Part shown: piece by piece, positions 36,275 through 44,096 of the stretch
How the letters are laid out: every line of letters starts with the position of its first letter
Numbering within the stretch: position 1 is the first letter of the stretch
Assembly (NCBI GenBank): GCA_003280055.1
Contig: QCGG01000007.1
Span: 26,292-90,291, forward strand
DNA from: Prochlorococcus sp. AG-363-P19
Lineage (GTDB): Bacteria; Cyanobacteriota; Cyanobacteriia; PCC-6307; Cyanobiaceae
Direction: 5' to 3'
DNA: 64,000 nucleotides
Program-made: the position numbers and the translations under genes
Notes under the pieces: model-generated
Seen by the model: only the letters and a program-made list of their open reading frames with translations
Database searches by the model: none
Told to the model about the DNA's origin: nothing

Positions 36275-36424
36275 ATGCTTGCCACAATCCGACGGGTACA
36301 CGACTCAACGATTGATAGGTATAGAAGATTAGGTATGAATAACTCAACGATTGGATGGATACTTTTTACAGAATGTTTATTTGTTCTGTTTGTAGGCAAA
36401 GCAATCGTGGAGTTTGTTCGTTAG
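36275..36424 (+). CDS. Small hypothetical membrane protein
   Basis: 49 residues: a basic N-terminal part (MLATIRRVHDSTIDRYRRLG) followed by one transmembrane helix (TIGWILFTECLFVLFVGKAI). It starts directly after the preceding stop with no gap. Last of the five small genes behind the recombinase. Confidence 0.45.
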   Translation: MLATIRRVHDSTIDRYRRLGMNNSTIGWILFTECLFVLFVGKAIVEFVR

Positions 36425-36490
36425 TTTCCATCCTTTAACTGAATATATGTTCCGTTTCTCTTGTAAGATAATTTAAAAAGAGGAGTAAGA

Positions 36491-36679
36491 ATGCCAATTG
36501 CTAACACGAAGAGTGAGTCTATAGAGGCAGGTAACAGATTCTTTGAAGCGGCAATTCAGGTAGTCGATCAATAGTTTGGTAAGGGTTTCGCTAAGGATCA
36601 CCCTCAATTTGTGCTTGGGGTGATGGACATTTATATTCGAGAACGACAGGGGTCTGATAGACCTTGGGGGGATTCATAG
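36491..36679 (+). pseudogene. Small gene interrupted by an in-frame TAG
   Basis: A strong ribosome binding site (AGAGGAG seven bases before the ATG) introduces MPIANTKSESIEAGNRFFEA and then IQVVDQ, then TAG at 36572-36574, then the same frame continues FGKGFAKDHPQFVLGVMDIY to a second stop. The segment after TAG is protein-like and reminds me of small Prochlorococcus proteins with an FGKGxAKxHPE-like motif. A recent nonsense mutation is the simplest reading; amber readthrough is possible but unsupported. Confidence 0.6.
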
Positions 36680-36683
36680 GCCT

Positions 36684-37391
36684 TTAGTTGAATAGACAAA
36701 TTCCGTCCGACAGAACCTTCTTAGCTCGGTTGACAAGTGTTTCTGTTTGATATCCAAGTGAGAGTGCCTTGTCGTAATCACTGCAAGATCCACCAAGATC
36801 TCCTAGCGCACGTTTCACCGCGGCACTAGCAAGGTATGGATAATGTCGATCTGTATATTCCCCTGTTTCTATGACTTTTGTACATGCTTTAAGAGCACTC
36901 TGGTAATTCCCAAGATGTCTATATGAGGAGCAAAGAGTTGAATACAAAACCGAATATGCAACTTTAGGATCAATGAATATTAATTTTGCGAAATTAGCAA
37001 TATCTCTTTCCTCCTGATCAAGTTCTATCGCTTTCGTTAAGTCTTTAATTGAATCTGCATGATCTTTTAACTGATACTTTATGTTCCCTCGGTAGGCATA
37101 AAGATTTGAATTATTAGGTTGCTTATCTAGAATCTTCGAATACGTATTGATAGCAGTCTTTTGGTTACCAGAACCTGATTCCATGTACCCAATCATTGTT
37201 TGAGCATCAATAGAGGTTCGATTGATTTCCAAAATTCTTTTAAAATCATTTAGTCCAGAAATCCAATCTGGTTTCTTAATATTTATTTTCCCTCTTATAA
37301 AATATGCGTCTTGATTTTTATAATCCAATAAAATTGCTTTATTTGCATTTGATAGTGCAGTGTTCTTGCTTGGACTGAAAAGTGCTTGCAA
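36684..37391 (-). CDS. TPR-repeat protein, probably 5'-truncated
   Basis: 235 residues of tetratricopeptide repeats (NANKAILLDYKNQDAYFIRG; AINTYSKILDKQPNNSNLYA; YRGNIKYQLKDHADSIKDLT-KAIELD; ALKACTKVIETGEYTDRHYP). The only start before the repeats is a TTG at 37391, with a stop three codons upstream; unlike the other TPR protein in the island it has no signal peptide. It may be the remnant of a longer secreted protein cut at its 5' end, or a TTG-initiated cytoplasmic protein. Divergent from, and nearly touching, the 37401 gene. Confidence 0.6.
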   Translation of the reverse strand: MQALFSPSKNTALSNANKAILLDYKNQDAYFIRGKINIKKPDWISGLNDFKRILEINRTSIDAQTMIGYMESGSGNQKTAINTYSKILDKQPNNSNLYAYRGNIKYQLKDHADSIKDLTKAIELDQEERDIANFAKLIFIDPKVAYSVLYSTLCSSYRHLGNYQSALKACTKVIETGEYTDRHYPYLASAAVKRALGDLGGSCSDYDKALSLGYQTETLVNRAKKVLSDGICLFN

Positions 37392-37400
37392 TGTCCATCA

Positions 37401-37667
37401 GTGAAGAAGGTGTATTGCGAGGAATATCTACGTCTGACTGAGGAGGTGCTTTGGAAATTAGATGTGGTTGCCTCTTCAATCATTGAGGAGAAGAGCAAGA
37501 AGCAATTAGTGGAAGCAGGGGTCGATCTGATGTTTGCTAATGCGCTCAGATATCTCTATGTGGATGAAGAAATCACTGATGAAGTACTAGACACAGGTCT
37601 TAGTTACTTAGAGGATTACCACGCAGAAAAAACCCGAAAAGCAATAGAGGCAGACCTAACTCAATGA
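37401..37667 (+). CDS. Hypothetical helical protein
   Basis: 88 residues from GTG 37401 (TTG 37386 is an alternative). Strongly helical and acidic: EEYLRLTEEVLWKLDVVASS, KQLVEAGVDLMFANALRYLY, DEVLDTGLSYLEDYHAEKTR. No recognised domain. It lies just before the inverted repeat and tRNA-Cys at the island edge. Confidence 0.5.
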   Translation: MKKVYCEEYLRLTEEVLWKLDVVASSIIEEKSKKQLVEAGVDLMFANALRYLYVDEEITDEVLDTGLSYLEDYHAEKTRKAIEADLTQ

Positions 37668-37730
37668 TTTTGCAGATCAATCTTCCATTCCCATTTTTGC
37701 TTTATTGCCTTGGAGGTATGAAAATAAAGG

Positions 37731-37758
37731 TATATCTGGGGAGGTCGAACCAGATATA
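37731..37758. repeat. Perfect inverted repeat near the tRNA-Cys end of the island
   Basis: Arms TATATCTGG (37731-37739) and CCAGATATA (37750-37758) around a 10-bp spacer. Outside it lie GGTATGAAA (37714-37722) on one side and TTTCATACC twice on the other. The arm-spacer-arm geometry matches the dyad upstream of the recombinase. It may be a recombinase binding or attachment site. Confidence 0.55.
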
Positions 37759-37763
37759 AGGAC

Positions 37764-37784
37764 TTTCATACCGATTTCATACCG
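37764..37784 (+). repeat. Tandem TTTCATACCG repeats
   Basis: Two copies of TTTCATACCG (37764-37773 and 37775-37784), period 11, with the inverse copy GGTATGAAA at 37714-37722. Clustered short repeats of this kind next to a tRNA 3' end resemble arm-type sites of integrative elements. This is inference from position and pattern. Confidence 0.5.
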
Positions 37785-37872
37785 TTTTAGATGGCGAAAA
37801 GAATTCGCAAGAGAGACCTAATAATTGAGTTCCTACAACTGATTACAGGAATTGGAGTGAAGAAAGGTAAGA

Positions 37873-37943
37873 AGGCGGCACCCAGATTCGAACTGGGGAT
37901 AAAGGATTTGCAATCCTCTGCCTTACCGCTTGGCCATGCCGCC
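37873..37943 (-). tRNA. tRNA-Cys (anticodon GCA)
   Basis: On the minus strand: acceptor GGCGGCA with TGCCGCC, D arm GGCCAAGCGGTAAGGCAG, anticodon stem AGGAT/ATCCT around TTGCAAA (anticodon GCA), T arm CCCAGTTCGAATCTGGG, discriminator T. 71 nt, no encoded CCA. Its 3' end faces the island, the usual target orientation for integrative elements. Open frames across it, including the apparent N-terminus of the next gene, are artefacts. Confidence 0.97.
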
Positions 37944-38000
37944 GTTGGTGAGTGTGATCTTCTCAGTCCGGATCGTATCAGTCAAAGCATCCAGGCACTG

Positions 38001-39218
38001 TTGGTCCTATCGAATGGCCATGGAGAAGATTTGATAGCTTTGAGAGTTCTTGAGTCAATCCACAAGTTAGAACCTAGCTTGAAGCTAGAAGTAATGCCAT
38101 TAGTAGGTGAAGGAAAAGTTTTTGATTCACCAATAGCCGAAGGATGGCTTCGATTAGTTGGTCCTAAAGCCGCTCTGCCAAGCGGTGGTTTTAGTAACCA
38201 GAGTTTTAGAGGTTTGATTGCGGATTTATCTGCTGGGTTAACTCTTCTTTGCATAGAACAATGGAAGGTGATTCGCAGAACCGCTGTTCAGGGGCGTGTG
38301 ATTTTGGCAATTGGTGACTTATTGCCCTTGATCATGGCTTGGGGAAGTGGTGCAAATTACGGTTTTGTAGGAACTCCAAAAAGCGATTACACCTGGCGCA
38401 GTAGACCTGGTAATGCATTAAGTGATAAATACCACAAATTAAAAGGTAGTGAATGGGATCCTTGGGAATGGGTATTCATGCGATCGTCGCGTTGCAAGTT
38501 GGTTGCTGTTAGAGATCAATTAACAGCCCGGGGTTTACGGCGGCATCAAGTGATTGCCTACGCACCAGGTAATCCAATGATGGACAATTTGAACAAAGCA
38601 GGTTGCCCATCTTCATTAAACAATTATCGAAGAGTGCTTTTGTTATGTGGTAGCCGCATGCCTGAAGCGCTTAGTAATTTTGAGAGGTTGCTTAATTGTT
38701 TGAACCATTTGAAATTAGATGAATCAGTGGCGGTTTTAGTAGCCCTTGGTTCACAACCAACCATTAAGCAACTTGATTCAGTTTTGAGTGCAAATGGTTA
38801 TAAACCAAATGATTTGCATCCGAACGATTGGGGTTCGCAATCTTGCTGGCGTAAGGGTTCTACTCTCTTGCTGATTGGTACTGGGCAATTTCCTAATTGG
38901 GTTGGATGGGCAGAGGTTGGCATTGCAACCGCTGGAACAGCTACTGAACAATTAGTGGGTTTGGGCAAGCCAGCGGTTTCATTGATCGGCCCTGGCCCTC
39001 AGTTCAAGCGGGCTTTTGCTATTCGTCAAAGTCGTCTTTTAAATGGAGCTGTAGAACCGTTTCATGATTCCAAAGCTCTTGCAAAAAAATTAAAATTACT
39101 TCTAATGGATAGTCATTTAAGAGATGAGGTAGGCCTTAAGGGTATTCGACGTATGGGCTCTTCAGGAGGTGGCAAAGCATTGGCAAAACTTATATTGAGT
39201 TTGCTTGTCGATTTTTGA
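38001..39218 (+). CDS. Lipid-A-disaccharide-synthase-related protein
   Basis: About 405 residues of an LpxB-related glycosyltransferase-like protein found in cyanobacteria: LVLSNGHGEDLIALRVLESI, FVGTPKSDYTWRSRPGNALS, PGNPMMDNLNKAGCPSSLNN and the C-terminal donor-site-like GIATAGTATEQLVGLGKPAV. The frame is open upstream to 37791, but that part reads through tRNA-Cys and cannot be protein. TTG at 38001 places the start where the fold begins; there is no in-frame ATG or GTG downstream of the tRNA near it. Substrate unknown; I would not call it lpxB itself. Confidence 0.8.
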   Translation: MVLSNGHGEDLIALRVLESIHKLEPSLKLEVMPLVGEGKVFDSPIAEGWLRLVGPKAALPSGGFSNQSFRGLIADLSAGLTLLCIEQWKVIRRTAVQGRVILAIGDLLPLIMAWGSGANYGFVGTPKSDYTWRSRPGNALSDKYHKLKGSEWDPWEWVFMRSSRCKLVAVRDQLTARGLRRHQVIAYAPGNPMMDNLNKAGCPSSLNNYRRVLLLCGSRMPEALSNFERLLNCLNHLKLDESVAVLVALGSQPTIKQLDSVLSANGYKPNDLHPNDWGSQSCWRKGSTLLLIGTGQFPNWVGWAEVGIATAGTATEQLVGLGKPAVSLIGPGPQFKRAFAIRQSRLLNGAVEPFHDSKALAKKLKLLLMDSHLRDEVGLKGIRRMGSSGGGKALAKLILSLLVDF

Positions 39219-39272
39219 ACTCTTTTCTGAAAAACACTCAAGATGTATCTTTAGGGATGAAGAAAAATTTTT

Positions 39273-39539
39273 ATGGCTGCAATACAAGATCATGAATACT
39301 TGAAGTTGTGCGCTGAAATCGCAAGGCACTTAAGTATTAGTCTCTCTTCTGCGCGAAGGCGTGTAGACCTTGTAGCAGCAAAGGAAGGTGTCAGAGATGT
39401 TCAAGAAAGAAAAGCTATAGCCCAACGTCTTCTTGAAGAAGCCCGCTTGGATTCTGCTAATGAAGACGCCTCTTCAAAGCAATTAGACAGTTTGTTAGAG
39501 GCTCTGGTTGAAGAAGAAAACTTTATGGTTGAGGATTGA
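39273..39539 (+). CDS. Small hypothetical protein
   Basis: 88 residues. The N-terminal half looks like a helix-turn-helix-type helical bundle (LKLCAEIARHLSISLSSARR, RVDLVAAKEGVRDVQERKAI) and the C-terminus is acidic (LLEALVEEENFMVED). DNA binding is possible but unproven. Convergent with the RNase D gene, 14 bp apart. Confidence 0.7.
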   Translation: MAAIQDHEYLKLCAEIARHLSISLSSARRRVDLVAAKEGVRDVQERKAIAQRLLEEARLDSANEDASSKQLDSLLEALVEEENFMVED

Positions 39540-39553
39540 AGAATGATTAGTTT

Positions 39554-40198
39554 TCAATGTTCAAAAACATGGTTGAAATGCATACGATCTAGAGTCGCGA
39601 TTATAGGTACACATTGAAAGCATTTTTGGGCTATTTCCCATCTTCCTTCTCTACGAAGCATTTCTTCTAGTCGCATTCTTGCTGGTATAAGGTAACGAGT
39701 ATCGTTTGCAGCATACTCAAGCTGTTTTTCATTGAGTTGTTGAACTCTTCCCCAGTCACTGCTTTGAGCTTGCTTGTCTAGTTCCACTCCTACTAGTTCC
39801 ATGATGACTTCTTTTAACCCATGTCTTGGGCTGTAGGTCCGTGCGAGACGACTTGCAATCTTTGTACAAAATATGGGATTTACTTGAATATTTAAACCTT
39901 CCTCTAAAGCAGCAACATCAAATCGTGCAAAGTGCATGATTTTTTCTATAGATTTTGTTTCTAGGATTTTTTGCAGTCTTGGTGAAGATGTTTGCCCTTT
40001 TTTGATTCTAACACAAGCAACATTGTCATTAGGATCACATATTTGGACAAGACATAGCCTATCCCTACCATGAAAAAGTCCCATAGCTTCTGTATCTAAA
40101 GCAAGGGTTTTTGCTTGTCGGAAGAGATTTTCCCATTCAGCATCAAGATCTTCCTCAAATATTGAGAAATTCGCTGGAGATGAAGATGGTTCTTTCAT
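39554..40198 (-). CDS. rnd: Ribonuclease D-like 3'-5' exonuclease
   Basis: 214 residues, the catalytic domain alone without HRDC domains, as usual in cyanobacteria. DEDDy motifs: TLALDTEAMGLFHGRD (Exo I), MHFARFDVAALEEGL (Exo II), LEYAANDTRYLIPARM (Exo III with Tyr and Asp). It probably trims tRNA or other RNA 3' ends. Confidence 0.9.
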   Translation of the reverse strand: MKEPSSSPANFSIFEEDLDAEWENLFRQAKTLALDTEAMGLFHGRDRLCLVQICDPNDNVACVRIKKGQTSSPRLQKILETKSIEKIMHFARFDVAALEEGLNIQVNPIFCTKIASRLARTYSPRHGLKEVIMELVGVELDKQAQSSDWGRVQQLNEKQLEYAANDTRYLIPARMRLEEMLRREGRWEIAQKCFQCVPIIATLDRMHFNHVFEH

Positions 40199-40275
40199 GG
40201 TTTAATCCTCTTTTACAGCTTTTTTAGGCAACCCCTAATTCAATACCTTTATATAATTAATAGGAGAATTTTTGT

Positions 40276-40410
40276 GTGATCAATTATAGAGAACCTAGAT
40301 ACTCTGACTTTATTAGCAGATTTTGTCAAGAAAGTTTGTTTTGTATGCCAGCTATCAACCAAAGATCATTTATTTGCTTTTGTCCATGTCAGTTTGTCCG
40401 AAGTGAATGA
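40276..40410 (+). CDS. Candidate small Cys/Phe-rich peptide
   Basis: 44 codons from GTG 40276: MINYREPRYSDFISRFCQES, then LFCMPAINQRSFICFCPCQF and VRSE. AGGAG at 40262-40266 gives a nine-base spacing to the GTG. Five cysteines, including CFCPC. It fills the otherwise empty 269-bp gap between the RNase D gene and the next gene. Only the ribosome binding site and the open frame support it, so this is a tentative call. Confidence 0.3.
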   Translation: MINYREPRYSDFISRFCQESLFCMPAINQRSFICFCPCQFVRSE

Positions 40411-40467
40411 GAGTTGCCTTACAATTGGTTAGTATTTACTTAGCAAAGGGAGAGTGATCTTTTTCAT

Positions 40468-41022
40468 ATGACTCAAGTTTTATCCTCTACCCTTTTATTG
40501 ACAGTATTGCTAGCGATTGGGTTGGTTTTCTTTCTTCGTGCAGCTAGTAAGGATAGAACTACGGTGGTTGATATTTTTTCAACAAAACCACCTGTGGAAG
40601 TTTTAAATGGAATAAGTACTTGGCTTGAAGAAAGGGGATGGAGTAGAGATGGTGGAGATTTAGACAAGCAATTATTGTGCTTTCGAGGAAGTGTGGCTTC
40701 TAGTAATGGATTGGCTATTTTGTTATCAGTATACGGAATGGTTGGAGCCGCTTGCTTAGGTTTAGTTCTGAAGCAGCTTTACCCACTGTTGAGTTGGTGG
40801 CCATTATTAATTGCATTAATGGGACCATTCGCTGGCTTGATTTACCAACGGAAAGCAGAACGAGTTGAAGCTTTGGAGTTGCGGTTAATTAGTTCTCCTG
40901 AAAGCAATCAAAGTGCTTTGAGAGTAAGAGCTCATCGAGATGAGTTAATCGCAATGGAATTAGAGCTCTCTAAAACTCTCGAACTGGCAAGTGATGGTTC
41001 TTTGCTTTCGTCCCCAATCTAA
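40468..41022 (+). CDS. Cofactor assembly of complex C subunit B (CCB2/CCB4-like)
   Basis: 184 residues with an N-terminal membrane helix (SSTLLLTVLLAIGLVFFLRA) and two further hydrophobic segments (AILLSVYGMVGAACLGLVLK; YPLLSWWPLLIALMGPFAGL). The signature-like part is ISTWLEERGWSRDGGDLDKQ followed by LLCFRGSVASS. Proteins of this family attach the extra haem c to cytochrome b6 in the thylakoid membrane. The assignment is from memory of the family pattern and is moderately sure. Confidence 0.65.
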   Translation: MTQVLSSTLLLTVLLAIGLVFFLRAASKDRTTVVDIFSTKPPVEVLNGISTWLEERGWSRDGGDLDKQLLCFRGSVASSNGLAILLSVYGMVGAACLGLVLKQLYPLLSWWPLLIALMGPFAGLIYQRKAERVEALELRLISSPESNQSALRVRAHRDELIAMELELSKTLELASDGSLLSSPI

Positions 41023-41032
41023 TTCAGTAGTT

Positions 41033-41797
41033 ATGCTGACCAAATTTACGAAAATATTATCATTAAGCTTAATCAGCTTCTTGTTGACTTCTTGGCCCAA
41101 AAATTTTGCAAATGAAGTTTCAATTTCTAGTAATGATCCATTAATTGGTCCACGCGTTGACCTCCCAAGCTTTTGGGTAGGAGATAGGGAAGTAGATGAT
41201 TCAATAGACATTTTAGTTTTGGCTGGCCATGCAGATTCTCAGGGAATAAATGGTGCAGGCACAGCAGGGGAGGCTGTTGACTTAAATGGCGCTGAGCCTA
41301 TGGATAGGTCAATAAGGGATGAATTGTTTTGGAATTTACTTATTTGTCAAGAATTGGTATCCATGGGCAAGCGTTATGGTTTAAACATGAGTTTTTATGA
41401 TCCTGGACTAAGGACGATAATTGATGGCAATAATTACAGAACTAATTGGTCCAAAGGCTATCGCCATAGTATTAATGGGGGTTATGCATTAGAAATACAT
41501 TTTGATGCTTATGGTCGTGATGGTTTTGGATCTGGTCTGATTCCTGCTGTCACGGATGATTTGAATTTAATTGATGAAAGTCTTGCTAATGAATTTGGAA
41601 GATATCCCTTACTATTTCGTGGAGGACTAGGAGCCCCAAGAAGACAAATTAGAATTCTTGAAATTGGCAAGTTAGAGGGTGAGCTTGAAAAGAGATTAAG
41701 AGATCCTTCTACTAGGGAAAACACAATTAAAATTATCTCACTTCGAATAATTAATTCAATTTTAAATGGATTAAGTAAAGAAGTTGATGTTAATTAA
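41033..41797 (+). CDS. Secreted hydrolase, divergent N-acetylmuramoyl-L-alanine amidase-like
   Basis: 254 residues from ATG 41033, with a signal peptide ([20 protein letters not shown], cut near FANE). The mature protein shows an Amidase_3-like order: [16 protein letters not shown] (His), a central Glu/helix region, and [20 protein letters not shown] (His and Asp). This would be a periplasmic zinc amidase cleaving peptidoglycan stems, but the motifs are diverged from the usual DPGHGG and SIHaN, so substrate and even activity are uncertain. Its tail overlaps hemF by 8 bp. Confidence 0.55.
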   Translation: MLTKFTKILSLSLISFLLTSWPKNFANEVSISSNDPLIGPRVDLPSFWVGDREVDDSIDILVLAGHADSQGINGAGTAGEAVDLNGAEPMDRSIRDELFWNLLICQELVSMGKRYGLNMSFYDPGLRTIIDGNNYRTNWSKGYRHSINGGYALEIHFDAYGRDGFGSGLIPAVTDDLNLIDESLANEFGRYPLLFRGGLGAPRRQIRILEIGKLEGELEKRLRDPSTRENTIKIISLRIINSILNGLSKEVDVN

Positions 41798-42902
41798 TTG
41801 CATTATAAGGTTTACATAGATTTTCTAGATTCCTATCTTCCAACCAATCCTGTGGTTGAGTGAACAGTTCAGTCAGCAGTGCCTCTCTAGATTGAGGCTC
41901 TGCTAAGTAACCGTATTCCCATCTAACAAGAGGTGGCAATGACATGAGGATTGATTCGGTGCGCCCATTTGTTTGCAGTCCAAAAATAGTTCCTCTATCC
42001 CATACGAGATTAAATTCTACATATCTACCTCTTCTATATAATTGAAATTCACGCTCTTTCTCGCCATAAGGATTATCTTTTCTTTTTTCAATGATTGGAA
42101 CATATGCGGGAAGAAATGCATCACCACATGACTTTGCCAAGTTAAATAATGTTTCCCAGTTTGTATTTTGCGTCCCTATTTTTCTAGAAATTTCCGCAGC
42201 TTTTCCCTCGATATTTTGTCCTTTGTATAACTTTCCAGAACCATCTTGATAGTCATAAAAAATACCTCCTACTCCTCTTGCTTCTTTTCGGTGCTTCAAG
42301 TAGAAATACTCGTCACACCATGGCTTGAAAACTTTGTGGAATTGTGGATTGATTGAGTCACATGCTTCCTTATGAACTTGATGAAAGTGCTTTGCATCTT
42401 CAAGATATGGATAAAATGGTGTCAAGTCGGCACCTCCACCAAACCACCAAACTGGTCCTGCTTCGAAATATCTATAATTTAGATGGACAGTAGGTAAATA
42501 AGGGTTTCGAGGGTGAAGCACCATTGAAGTACCTGTAGCAAACCAGGGATGACCCTTTGCCTCAGGGCGTTGATTGATTATTGAAGGCGGCAGCTCCTCT
42601 CCATGTACTTCAGAAAAATTCACCCCTCCTTGCTCAAATATTTTCCCTTCCTTCATGACTCTTGATCGGCCTCCTCCACCTTCTGGTCGATCCCATGATT
42701 CTTCTTTGAATTTTCCTAATCCATCTATAGCTTCTAGTCCCTTACAGATGTCATCTTGTAGATCGAGAACTAATTCTCGAGCTCTTTCTCTAGAGTTTGA
42801 TGGTGGGAAAGAAAAATTTTTGGGCTGGGAATTATTTCTTGGCTTGTTTGGTAGCGAATTCTTGATTGGGCTGAAAAATCGACCTATAAAAGAGCGAAAC
42901 AT
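41790..42902 (-). CDS. hemF: Coproporphyrinogen III oxidase, oxygen-dependent
   Basis: Makes protoporphyrinogen IX for haem and chlorophyll. 370 residues; signatures [40 protein letters not shown] and [32 protein letters not shown]. Oxygen-dependent enzymes are standard in oxygenic phototrophs. The N-terminal 35 residues are basic and variable, so the exact start is less sure. Divergent from the Mrp gene. Confidence 0.96.
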   Translation of the reverse strand: MFRSFIGRFFSPIKNSLPNKPRNNSQPKNFSFPPSNSRERARELVLDLQDDICKGLEAIDGLGKFKEESWDRPEGGGGRSRVMKEGKIFEQGGVNFSEVHGEELPPSIINQRPEAKGHPWFATGTSMVLHPRNPYLPTVHLNYRYFEAGPVWWFGGGADLTPFYPYLEDAKHFHQVHKEACDSINPQFHKVFKPWCDEYFYLKHRKEARGVGGIFYDYQDGSGKLYKGQNIEGKAAEISRKIGTQNTNWETLFNLAKSCGDAFLPAYVPIIEKRKDNPYGEKEREFQLYRRGRYVEFNLVWDRGTIFGLQTNGRTESILMSLPPLVRWEYGYLAEPQSREALLTELFTQPQDWLEDRNLENLCKPYNAIN

Positions 42903-43017
42903 AATTAATTTTGCAAGCTTGCGACGGGACTTGTCTGGTTGTGATTGGTAGCCTTTGTCAGCCTATAGCATTTGATTACACAATTAAGATCAAGTACCTT
43001 CTGATTGGAATAAACTT

Positions 43018-44094
43018 ATGAGCCTGACGAACCAAGTAAATAAGCTGCTCGATGAGATTAAGGATTCAGGGACCGGACGCTCAGTAATTGAGTTGGGGTG
43101 GGTTGATCAGATTCGGGTTCTTCCTCCCAGAGTGATTTTGAGGATGAATCTGCCAGCTTTTGCTAATTCGCAACGTGAGAGAATTGCGCAGGAGATAAGA
43201 GATTCCCTTTGTAAATTAAATGGTGTAAGTGATGTGCAGATAGAATTAGCCAACTCTCAACAAGATTCCCCGATTGGTCAGGCAGGGCATGGACAGGTTG
43301 CTGAGCTTCAACCAATACCCGGCGTTAAAAAGGTAATTGCTGTTAGCAGTGGCAAGGGTGGAGTTGGCAAAAGCACTGTTGCAGTTAACTTGGCCTGCGC
43401 CTTAGGGAAGCAAGGGTTCAAGGTTGGTCTTTTAGATGCAGATATTTATGGACCTAACACTCCGACGATGCTAGGAGTTGCTGATGTAACACCTGATGTG
43501 ACTGGATCAGGTGCTGGTCAAACAATTTCACCAATAAATACCTGTGGTATTGATTTGATTTCAATGGGTCTGCTGATTGAGGAAAGCCAGCCAGTCATTT
43601 GGCGGGGTCCTATGTTGAATGGGATTATTCGACAGTTTCTTTATCAGTGTAGTTGGGGTGAACTTGATGTATTGATAGTTGATCTACCTCCAGGAACTGG
43701 AGATGCACAATTGTCTTTGGCTCAGGCTGTTCCTATGGCTGGTGTTGTCATAGTAACGACTCCTCAGAAGGTGTCATTGCAGGACTCAAGGAGAGGACTA
43801 GCGATGTTTTTACAGATGGATGTACCAATTCTGGGCGTTGTTGAAAATATGTCTTTTTTTGTTCCGCCTGATCAGCCAGATAGAACGTATGAATTATTTG
43901 GTTCTGGTGGTGGTGCTCAGCTTGCAGGTGAAAATAGTGTTGATTTATTAGTACAGATCCCTATGGAAATGCCCGTTCAGGAAGGTGGAAATCTCGGTCG
44001 CCCAATTGTCTTAGATAAACCTCAATCAGTCAGTGCAGATACCTTTATGAAGTTGGCAAAACTTCTATCTGAGAAGTCTGAAATCAGACATTAA
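43018..44094 (+). CDS. apbC: Mrp/NBP35 family iron-sulfur cluster carrier ATPase
   Basis: 358 residues. An N-terminal MIP18/DUF59-type domain (about residues 1-85) precedes a P-loop ATPase with KKVIAVSSGKGGVGKSTVAV (deviant Walker A), LLDADIYGPNTPTMLG and DVLIVDLPPGTGDAQLSLAQ. It delivers 4Fe-4S clusters; in cyanobacteria likely clients include photosystem I proteins. The C-terminal CxxC typical of many relatives is not visible, which is worth noting. rodA follows after two bases. Confidence 0.92.
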   Translation: MSLTNQVNKLLDEIKDSGTGRSVIELGWVDQIRVLPPRVILRMNLPAFANSQRERIAQEIRDSLCKLNGVSDVQIELANSQQDSPIGQAGHGQVAELQPIPGVKKVIAVSSGKGGVGKSTVAVNLACALGKQGFKVGLLDADIYGPNTPTMLGVADVTPDVTGSGAGQTISPINTCGIDLISMGLLIEESQPVIWRGPMLNGIIRQFLYQCSWGELDVLIVDLPPGTGDAQLSLAQAVPMAGVVIVTTPQKVSLQDSRRGLAMFLQMDVPILGVVENMSFFVPPDQPDRTYELFGSGGGAQLAGENSVDLLVQIPMEMPVQEGGNLGRPIVLDKPQSVSADTFMKLAKLLSEKSEIRH

Positions 44095-44096
44095 AA

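Noticed and set aside
37791..38000. N-terminal 70 codons of the LpxB-related frame as protein
   Set aside because: They are the antisense of tRNA-Cys and its flank; the AAPRFELGIKDLQSSALPLG stretch is a typical tRNA-antisense artefact.
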